Of a stretch of 11,803 bases of DNA, positions 6,586-11,803 are shown one piece after another. The notes beneath the pieces are model-generated. The model worked only from the letters and a program-made list of their open reading frames with translations. It was not told the origin of the DNA and did not search any database. Within the stretch, counting starts at the first letter, position 1. Each line of letters begins with the position of its first letter. The position numbers and the translations under genes are program-made. This DNA comes from Pseudomonadota bacterium (GTDB taxonomy: Bacteria; Pseudomonadota; Gammaproteobacteria; Burkholderiales; Burkholderiaceae_F), in NCBI GenBank assembly GCA_023443095.1, contig JAEZVV010000104.1, forward strand, positions 1-11,803, written 5' to 3'.

Positions 6586-7325
6586 TCGAAGTCCGGGGAC
6601 TGAACAAGAACTTCGTCAGCCGCGTCGGCCGCAGCCGCCAGCTCGTCAAGGCCGTGGCCGGGCTCGACTTCTCCGCGCCCGACGGCGCGATCACCGCCCT
6701 CCTTGGGCCCAACGGCGCCGGCAAGACCACCGCTCTGCGGATCGTGGCGACCCTGATGCAAGCCGACTCCGGCAGCGTCCAGGTGGGCGGCTGCGACGTG
6801 GTGCGCGATCCGCTCGCCGTGCGCGACTCGCTCGGCGTCCTGTCCGACGCCCGCGGCTTGTACGGGCGCTTGAGCGCGCGCGAGAACGTCGCTTATTACG
6901 CCCGCCTGCGCGGGCTGGCCGACGCCGACTGGAGCGCGCGCCTGGAAGCAATGGCGCAGCTGCTCGACATGCAGGCCTTGCTCGACCGCCCCACCGCCGG
7001 ATTTTCCACCGGCGAGAAGATGAAGGTCGCGCTCGCCCGCGCTCTGATCCACGACCCGCAGCACCTGATCCTCGACGAACCCACCAACGGTCTCGACGTG
7101 CCTTCGACCCGCGCCCTGCGCCGCCTTCTGCGACACCTGCGAGAGCGCGGCAAATGCATCGTTTTTTCCTCGCACATCATGCAGGAGGTCAGCCAGCTCG
7201 CCGACGGCATCGTGATCGTCGCCCACGGCCGCGCCGTCGCCAGCGGCACGGCGGACCGCCTCGCCGCGGCCGGCGAGTCGCTCGAAGACGCTTTCGTGCG
7301 CCTGGCTTACGCGGAGGTGACATGA
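6582..7325 (+). CDS. ABC transporter ATP-binding protein, NatA-like
   Basis: A 247-aa cytoplasmic ATPase that would drive the permease encoded next to it. Visible motifs are Walker A GPNGAGKTT (42-50), signature FSTGEKMKVALARAL (141-155) in place of LSGGQ, Walker B LILDEP (162-167) with D-loop NGLD (169-172), and the switch histidine H198 in SSHIM. The Q-loop position reads GVLSDARGLYGRLSARENV (85-103) with no obvious glutamine. The FSTG signature and the LY-RL-REN pattern are typical of the NatA (sodium exporter) branch of ABC-2 systems, so these departures are probably family features. The start ATG overlaps the preceding stop as ATGA, and its own TGA overlaps the next ATG in the same way. 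Transported substrate is unknown: Na+ is the namesake, but drugs, lipids or peptides are equally possible. Confidence 0.92.
   Translation: MIEVRGLNKNFVSRVGRSRQLVKAVAGLDFSAPDGAITALLGPNGAGKTTALRIVATLMQADSGSVQVGGCDVVRDPLAVRDSLGVLSDARGLYGRLSARENVAYYARLRGLADADWSARLEAMAQLLDMQALLDRPTAGFSTGEKMKVALARALIHDPQHLILDEPTNGLDVPSTRALRRLLRHLRERGKCIVFSSHIMQEVSQLADGIVIVAHGRAVASGTADRLAAAGESLEDAFVRLAYAEVT
7313..7320 (+). promoter_or_regulatory. Strong Shine-Dalgarno before the permease gene
   Basis: GGAGGTGA, a full anti-16S match, lies inside the last codons of the ATPase gene and ends 1 base before the permease ATG at 7322. GGAGG itself is 4 bases from the ATG. With the ATGA overlap it should give efficient reinitiation and a balanced ATPase:permease ratio. 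Confidence 0.75.
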
Positions 7326-8503
7326 GTTTTCTGCGCGCCGCCTGGATCGTTTATTGCAAGGAGCTCGTCGATACGCTGCGCGACCGCCGCACCTGGATGG
7401 TGGTCCTGCTCACCTCGATGATCGCCGGGCCGGTGTCCCTGCTGCTGCTCTCGGGCCTGGTGGCCGACATCGAAGCGGCGGTCGCCAAACGCGAAGTCGT
7501 GATCGACGGCCGCGGCCACGCGCCGGGTCTGGTCAACTTCCTCGAGCGCGCCGGTGCCACCGTGATCGACGCCCCCGCCGACTGGCCGGCGCGGATCAGG
7601 TCGGGCCAGCTCGCCAACGCGGTGGTGGTGGTGCCGGCCGATTTCGAAGCCAAACTCGCCCGCGCCGAGGCCCCGACGCTGGAACTCGTGTTCGACGACA
7701 GCGGCACCCGCGCTGCGGCCGCAACCCGAGCCACCGGCCAGCTGCTGCGCGCGTACGCGCGCGAAGTCGCCGCTCTGCGGCTGGCGGCGCGCGGGGTCAG
7801 CCCGGCGCTGGTGAGCCCGATCGCGGTCGAGGAAAGCAACCTCGCCCCCGGTCAGGCGCGCAACGCCCAGATGCTGTTCTTCATCCCCTGGCTCGCCCTG
7901 CTCGGCGCCGTGGTGGGGGCGGTGAGCGTGGCGATCGACGTCACGGCCGGCGAACGCGAACGCGGCTCGCTCGAACCGCTGCTGACCAACCCGGTCGCCA
8001 CCGGCGCCCTGGCGCTGGGCAAGTGGGGAGTGGTGGCAAGCGCGGCGACCGCGGTGATCCTGCTGACGCTGGCGGGATTTTCGGTGGCAATGAGCGCGAT
8101 CGAAAGCGAGTCGCTCGCCGCGCTGATGCAGTTCGGCGCGCGCGAACTCGGGCTCTTCCTCGCAATGCTGCTGCCGTTTGCCGCTTTCGTCGCCAGCCTG
8201 CTGATGCTCGCCGCCACCTGGGGCCGAAGCTACAAGGAGGCGCAGACCTATGCCAGCTACATCACGATGCTGGTCAACTTCGTGCCCATCCTGCCGCTCT
8301 TTCTCAGCCTGCGCGACGCCCCTTGGCAGCTGGCGGTGCCGGCGATGGCGCAGCAGCAGGTGCTCACGCGCGCCCTGCGCGGCGAGGCGCTCGACAGCCT
8401 CGACCTGATCGTTCCCGGCGCCATCGCCCTGGTGCTCACCGCGCTGTGCCTGGCCGCGCTCGCCCGTTTGTTGCGTTCGGAGCGAATCGTCTTCGCCCGC
8501 TAG
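7322..8503 (+). CDS. ABC-2 type permease, NatB-like
   Basis: A 393-aa inner-membrane permease, the partner of the ATPase before it. It has the classic ABC-2 exporter layout: a short cytoplasmic N-terminus with an amphipathic stretch (YCKELVDTLRDRR, 11-23) and a first membrane helix at about 25-47. A large extracytoplasmic domain follows at about 48-180 (including VVVVPADFEAKL, 101-112, and ELVFDDSG, 121-128), then five or so helices at about 183-206, 232-256, 274-299, 312-330 and 360-382. The cytoplasmic loop DVTAGERERGSLEPLLTNPV (206-225) is the hallmark ERERGTLEPLL-type coupling motif of NatB/CcmB-like permeases. The start is fixed by the ATGA overlap and the strong binding site. It is the last gene of the three-gene operon; about 193 bp without a gene follow. 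Confidence 0.91.
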   Translation: MSFLRAAWIVYCKELVDTLRDRRTWMVVLLTSMIAGPVSLLLLSGLVADIEAAVAKREVVIDGRGHAPGLVNFLERAGATVIDAPADWPARIRSGQLANAVVVVPADFEAKLARAEAPTLELVFDDSGTRAAAATRATGQLLRAYAREVAALRLAARGVSPALVSPIAVEESNLAPGQARNAQMLFFIPWLALLGAVVGAVSVAIDVTAGERERGSLEPLLTNPVATGALALGKWGVVASAATAVILLTLAGFSVAMSAIESESLAALMQFGARELGLFLAMLLPFAAFVASLLMLAATWGRSYKEAQTYASYITMLVNFVPILPLFLSLRDAPWQLAVPAMAQQQVLTRALRGEALDSLDLIVPGAIALVLTALCLAALARLLRSERIVFAR

Positions 8504-8507
8504 GAAA

Positions 8508-8559
8508 CCGGCGCGGCAGGCCCTTCGGCACGGGCTTTCGAGAACGCGCCGGGGCCTGC
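8508..8559. repeat. Overlapping alternative hairpins after the permease gene
   Basis: CCGGCGCG (8508-8515) pairs perfectly with CGCGCCGG (8545-8552). GCAGGCCC (8516-8523) pairs perfectly with GGGCCTGC (8552-8559). The right arms adjoin and share base 8552, so the two stems are of the interleaved, mutually exclusive or pseudoknot kind. There is no good T tract. It may end the operon by a Rho-dependent or weak mechanism, or stabilise its 3' end. Confidence 0.5.
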
Positions 8560-8595
8560 GGGAGGGAATGCCCACCCACCCGAGGGAAACCCTCA

Positions 8596-8611
8596 TACTC
8601 AGGCGGGAGTA
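8596..8611. promoter_or_regulatory. Candidate NarL/NarP-type 7-2-7 heptamer site upstream of napD
   Basis: TACTCAG (8596-8602) and GGGAGTA (8605-8611) are inverted heptamers separated by 2 bases. Against the NarL/NarP consensus TACYYMT-N2-AKRRGTA, each half matches 6 of 7 positions. A third heptamer, TACCCCT at 8610-8616, matches TACYYMT fully and abuts the right half. The pair is centred at 8603.5, 32 bp (about three helical turns) upstream of the FNR-like box. E. coli nap is controlled by NarP/NarL and FNR, so a nitrate-responsive site here is reasonable. Binding by a NarL-family regulator is inference. Confidence 0.5.
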
Positions 8612-8628
8612 CCCCTGGCGGAACGCGC

Positions 8629-8642
8629 TTGACGACCATCAA
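8629..8642. promoter_or_regulatory. FNR/ANR-type box upstream of napD
   Basis: TTGAC-GACC-ATCAA matches 9 of 10 conserved bases of the FNR consensus TTGAT-N4-ATCAA. Its centre at 8635.5 places a class II start site (centre near -41.5) around 8677, 20 bases before the napD ATG. A weak -10 hexamer GAAGAT at 8664-8669 (3 of 6, with the key A2 and T6) sits at the right distance. This is the expected arrangement for anaerobic induction of nap. Confidence 0.68.
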
Positions 8643-8696
8643 GTTTGGTGGGGTGGTGCGGTTGAAGATGCTTGCATGTCTCAGCCAGGACCCGCC

Positions 8697-8954
8697 ATGA
8701 ACCTCTCAGGAATCCTTGTCGTCGCTGCGCCCGACCGACTCGACGACGTGCTCGCCGCTTTGCGGGCGCTCGAAGGCGTCGAAGTGCACCACACCGACGC
8801 GGCCACCGGTCGCATCGTCGTGGTGCAGGAAGCGATCGATGTCGACGCCGAGACCGACGGCTTCACCCGCATCAAGTCTCTGCCCGGCGTGATCGACGTC
8901 GCGCTTGTCTACCACCGCCTCGACGACCCGGCCGCCCCTGCCGCGGCCGCCTGA
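8697..8954 (+). CDS. napD: NapD, NapA-specific maturation chaperone
   Basis: An 85-aa cytoplasmic protein of the NapD family, which binds the twin-arginine signal peptide of NapA and holds back export until the molybdenum cofactor is in place. It has the family's small ferredoxin-like fold pattern: an N-terminal strand SGILVVAAPDRLDDVLAALR (4-23), then EGVEVHHTDAATGRIVVV (26-43), then LPGVIDVALVYHR (62-74) ending in the strand before a low-complexity Ala/Pro tail. Length is normal. I chose the ATG at 8697 because AGGA sits 7 bases upstream. In-frame ATGs at 8676 and 8568 would add residues unlike the family and would overlap the promoter. It is 34 bp upstream of napA in the same direction, which strongly supports the call. 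Confidence 0.9.
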   Translation: MNLSGILVVAAPDRLDDVLAALRALEGVEVHHTDAATGRIVVVQEAIDVDAETDGFTRIKSLPGVIDVALVYHRLDDPAAPAAAA

Positions 8955-8977
8955 GAGCCCTCTCGAATTTCCAGTGC

Positions 8978-8982
8978 AGGAG
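8978..8982 (+). promoter_or_regulatory. Ribosome binding site that fixes a GTG start for napA
   Basis: AGGAG lies 6 bases before GTG at 8989-8991. Starting there leaves eight residues before the twin-arginine pair. The upstream in-frame ATG at 8905 lies inside napD and would put an untypical Pro-rich 28-residue extension before the signal peptide. Confidence 0.8.
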
Positions 8983-8988
8983 AAACTT

Positions 8989-11745
8989 GTGTCTCAAGAC
9001 ACCATCGTGACTCGCCGCGACTTTGTGAAGTCGGGCATCGCCGCCACCACCGCCCTGAGCGTGGGCATCCCCATCACCGACGCCGCAGCCGCCGCGGCCA
9101 AGAGCGCTGATGCCGGCATCAGCTGGGACAAGGGCGTGTGCCGTTTCTGCGGCACCGGCTGCGGCATCCTGGTCGGCACCCAGGGCGGCAAGGTCGTCGC
9201 CACCAAGGGCGACCCGGATTCGACCGTGAGCAAGGGTCTCAACTGCATCAAGGGTTATTTCAACGGCAAGATCCTCTACGGCCAGGACCGCCTGACCCAG
9301 CCGCTGATGCGGGTGAAAAACGGCAAGTTCGACAAGGAAGGCAAGTTCGAGCCGGTGAGCTGGAAGGTCGCGCTCGACGAGATGGAGCGCCAGTTCCGCA
9401 AGGCTTACGAGACCAAGGGTCCGACCGCGGTGTCGATCATCGGTTCCGGCCAGTACACGATCCAGGAGGCCTACACCGCCTCCAAGCTGATGAAGGCGGG
9501 CTTCCGCTCGAACAACATCGACCCCAACGCCCGCCTGTGTATGGCGAGCGCGGTGGTGGCCTTCTACCAGACCTTCGGCGTCGACGAGCCGGCCAACATC
9601 TACGGCGACATCGAGAAATGCAATGCGATGGTGCTGTGGGGCAACAACATGGCCGAGGCGCACCCGGTCCTGTGGTCGCGCGTGACCGATCGCAAGCTCA
9701 CGCACAAGGACACCAAGATCGTCAACCTGACGACGCACACGAACATGAGCTCGGCCCTGGCGGACATCGAGATCATCTTCAAGCCCAATACCGACCTCGC
9801 GATCCAGAACTACATCGCCCGCGAAATCATCGCCCGCGGCGCGGTCAACCAGGCCTTCGTCGACAAGCACTGCGTGTTCGCCACCGGCCCGACCGACATC
9901 GGCTACGGCCTGCGCCCGACCGACCAGTTCGCCTTCCCGGCCGAAAAGGACGTGATGGCCAAGCAGAAGGTCGTCACGCTCGACAAGGACGAAGCGATCG
10001 CCCAGCGCCGCAAGGAAGGCGAGAAGGTCGAGCAGAAAAACGCCGGCGGCCCGGCCGGCAACCACTGGCACATCACGTTCGAAGAGTTCAAGCGCGGCGT
10101 CGAGCCCTACACGCTCGACTTCGTGGCCCAGCTCGCCAAGGGCGACCCGGACGAGTCGATCGAGGCCTTCAAGAAGAAGCTGGTTGCGCTCGCCGATCTC
10201 TACATCGATCCCAAGCGCGACCTGATGAGCTTCTGGTGCATGGGCTTCAACCAGCACCAGCGCGGGGTGTGGGTCAACGAGCAGTGCTACACCAACCACC
10301 TGCTGCTGGGCAAACACGCCCGCCCGGGCAACGGCGCCTTCTCGCTCACTGGCCAGCCTTCGGCCTGCGGCTCGGCGCGCGAAGTCGGCGCTTTTTGCCA
10401 CCGCCTGCCCTCGGACATGCTGGTCGGCCCCAAGCCGCACCGCGCCAAGACCGAGAAGATCTGGAAGCTGCCGGAAAACACCCTCAACCCGCACGTCGGC
10501 GCGTCGCTGATGAACATCCTGCAGGGGCTCGAGGACGGCAAGATCAACTTCCTGTGGACCCAGGTCGTCAACATCTTCCAGTCCACCCCCAACAGCAACC
10601 ACTGGCTCAAGGCCGCGCGCAAGCCCGAGAACTTCGTGGTCGTGGCCGACGCCTACCCGACCCTCTCGGCCAAGGTCGCCGACCTGATCCTGCCCGCCGC
10701 GATGATCTTCGAGAAGTGGGGCGCCTACGGCAACGCCGAGCGCCGCACCCAGGCCTGGCGCCAGCAGGTCGCCGCGCCGGGCGAGGCGCGCAGCGACGTC
10801 TGGATGATGCTCGAGTTCGCCAAGCGCTTTAAGTTGAAGGACGTCTGGACCGAGAAGAAGGTCCCCGGCCTGAAGATGGAAGGTTTTGCCGACAACACTC
10901 TGCCCGACGTCCTGGCCGAGGCGCAGAAGATGGGCTACAAGCCCGACAGCACGCTCTACGAGGTGCTGTTTGCCACCCCCGACAACAAGAAGGTGGCCTG
11001 GCCCGACGCCAAGCTGCGCGGCAAGTTGAACGGCACCGCCGAAGCGCTGGGCGACAAGTGGTTCGTCGAAAAGGCGCTTTTCAACGAATACCGCCAGTTC
11101 ACCCTGGGCGACGGCCACGACCTGGCCGACTACGACACCTACATGCGCGACGACGTGCGCGGCCTGACCTGGCCGGTGGTCGACGGCAAGGAGACCCATT
11201 ACCGCTTCAACGAGCAGTACGACCCCTACGTCAAGAAGGGCGCGGGCTTCGATTTCTACGGCAAGCTGATGAAGGCGATCCCGACCGGCAACCTGGACGG
11301 CGTGACCGATCCCAAGCCGGTGCCGCTGCCCGGCAAGGCCAAGATCTTCTTCCGTCCGTACGCGGCCCCGGTCGAGCAGCCCGATGCCAACTACGATCTG
11401 TGGTTGTGCACCGGCCGCATCCTCGAGCACTGGCATACCGGTTCGATGACCCGCCGCGTGCCCGAGCTGCACCGGGCTGCGCCGACCGCCGTGCTCTACA
11501 TGAACCCGACCGACGCGGCCAAGCGTGGCCTCAAGCGCAACGACGTCGCCTCGATCGAGTCGCGCCGCGGCAAGATCAAGGCGGTGGTCGAGACCCAGGG
11601 CCGCAACAAGATGAGCAAGGGCACGGTGTGGCTCGCGTTCTTCGACGAGTCGGTGCAGGTCAACCAGGTGGTGATCGACGCACTCGACCCGATCTCGCTC
11701 GAGCCCGACTTCAAGAAGTCGGCGGTCAAGGTCAGCAAGGCCTGA
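8989..11745 (+). CDS. napA: Periplasmic nitrate reductase catalytic subunit, long (epsilonproteobacterial-like) form
   Basis: A 918-aa molybdopterin enzyme that reduces nitrate to nitrite in the periplasm. Numbering is from the GTG start. It begins with a Tat signal, TRRDFVKSG at 8-16 plus a hydrophobic stretch, and an Ala-rich cleavage region at about 32-37. The [4Fe-4S] cluster ligands are C51, C54, C58 (VCRFCGTGC) and C86 (NCIKGYF), with K88 as the conserved Lys between cluster and pterin. C184 in NARLCMASAVV is the molybdenum ligand. Other NapA hallmarks are MGFNQHQRGVW, LTGQPSACGSAREVG, WGAYGNAERRTQ and LEHWHTGSMTRRVPELHRA. It is about 90 residues longer than E. coli NapA (828), with extra segments after GLRPT and around FYGKLMKAIPTGNLDG. 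These and stretches such as ADIEIIFKPNTDLAI resemble Campylobacter/Wolinella NapA (about 925 aa). It is in an operon behind napD; the electron-donor subunits must lie beyond the window. Confidence 0.97.
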   Translation: MSQDTIVTRRDFVKSGIAATTALSVGIPITDAAAAAAKSADAGISWDKGVCRFCGTGCGILVGTQGGKVVATKGDPDSTVSKGLNCIKGYFNGKILYGQDRLTQPLMRVKNGKFDKEGKFEPVSWKVALDEMERQFRKAYETKGPTAVSIIGSGQYTIQEAYTASKLMKAGFRSNNIDPNARLCMASAVVAFYQTFGVDEPANIYGDIEKCNAMVLWGNNMAEAHPVLWSRVTDRKLTHKDTKIVNLTTHTNMSSALADIEIIFKPNTDLAIQNYIAREIIARGAVNQAFVDKHCVFATGPTDIGYGLRPTDQFAFPAEKDVMAKQKVVTLDKDEAIAQRRKEGEKVEQKNAGGPAGNHWHITFEEFKRGVEPYTLDFVAQLAKGDPDESIEAFKKKLVALADLYIDPKRDLMSFWCMGFNQHQRGVWVNEQCYTNHLLLGKHARPGNGAFSLTGQPSACGSAREVGAFCHRLPSDMLVGPKPHRAKTEKIWKLPENTLNPHVGASLMNILQGLEDGKINFLWTQVVNIFQSTPNSNHWLKAARKPENFVVVADAYPTLSAKVADLILPAAMIFEKWGAYGNAERRTQAWRQQVAAPGEARSDVWMMLEFAKRFKLKDVWTEKKVPGLKMEGFADNTLPDVLAEAQKMGYKPDSTLYEVLFATPDNKKVAWPDAKLRGKLNGTAEALGDKWFVEKALFNEYRQFTLGDGHDLADYDTYMRDDVRGLTWPVVDGKETHYRFNEQYDPYVKKGAGFDFYGKLMKAIPTGNLDGVTDPKPVPLPGKAKIFFRPYAAPVEQPDANYDLWLCTGRILEHWHTGSMTRRVPELHRAAPTAVLYMNPTDAAKRGLKRNDVASIESRRGKIKAVVETQGRNKMSKGTVWLAFFDESVQVNQVVIDALDPISLEPDFKKSAVKVSKA

Positions 11746-11764
11746 TCGACAAGAGGACCTGAAC

Positions 11765-11788
11765 GGCACGGGGCGCGAGCCCCGTGCC
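11765..11788 (+). other. Perfect GNRA-loop hairpin between napA and the next gene
   Basis: GGCACGGGGC (11765-11774) pairs exactly with GCCCCGTGCC (11779-11788) around a GCGA tetraloop, a stable GNRA type. No T tract follows; instead GGGAG (11791-11795) looks like the binding site of a next gene starting at or beyond the window edge. A role in mRNA stability or in setting relative expression of napA and the following genes is more likely than full termination. Confidence 0.7.
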
Positions 11789-11803
11789 ACGGGAGATGGG
11801 AAC

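Noticed and set aside
8872..11790. 972-codon open frame on the minus strand covering all of napA
   Set aside because: It is antisense to an unmistakable NapA. Its product is low-complexity (Arg, Leu, His, Val, Asp rich) with no recognisable domain. GC-rich codon bias removes stops from this frame; a computed codon-usage score could confirm.

Overview
The window is GC-rich and densely coded. Its gene content suggests a facultatively anaerobic Gram-negative bacterium. The composition, lipoprotein and Tat signals, and the mix of genes fit a betaproteobacterium, perhaps of the Rhodocyclales. That placement is inference from protein resemblance; no phylogenetic marker lies in the window. Protein comparisons here rest on remembered family sequences, not on a search.

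Left part (1-5100) is a fumarate-respiration neighbourhood. It opens with the C-terminal end of an FrdB-type iron-sulfur subunit (+), closed by a strong terminator. Convergent to it, on the minus strand, are a 109-aa protein of unknown function and a polyphosphate kinase 2, apparently one transcription unit. Further right, also on the minus strand, is a class I [4Fe-4S] fumarase with its own terminator. Divergent from the fumarase, across a 495-bp palindrome-rich gap, is dcuB, the fumarate/succinate antiporter. Import of C4-dicarboxylates (DcuB), dehydration of malate to fumarate (fumarase) and reduction of fumarate (Frd) make a coherent pathway.

Middle part (5155-8503) is a tightly coupled three-gene operon on the plus strand: an exported lipoprotein of the alpha/beta-hydrolase (TAP/S33-like) family, a NatA-like ABC ATPase and a NatB-like ABC-2 permease. 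Both junctions are ATGA stop/start overlaps.

Right part (8504-11803) is the start of a periplasmic nitrate reductase operon: napD, then a long-form napA with a Tat signal and a GTG start. The 193-bp leader holds a 9/10 match to the FNR/ANR box and, centred 32 bp upstream, a NarL/NarP-like 7-2-7 heptamer pair. Together they form a readable oxygen- and nitrate-responsive promoter. A perfect 10-bp hairpin with a GNRA loop follows napA just before the window ends, where further nap genes are expected.

No tRNA, rRNA, CRISPR array, insertion sequence or phage gene was seen. The most interesting points are the composite nap promoter, the epsilonproteobacterial-type NapA and FrdB in this background, the structured fum/dcuB intergenic region, and the hydrolase-NatAB operon of unknown substrate. 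I did not find convincing evidence of a wholly new system.
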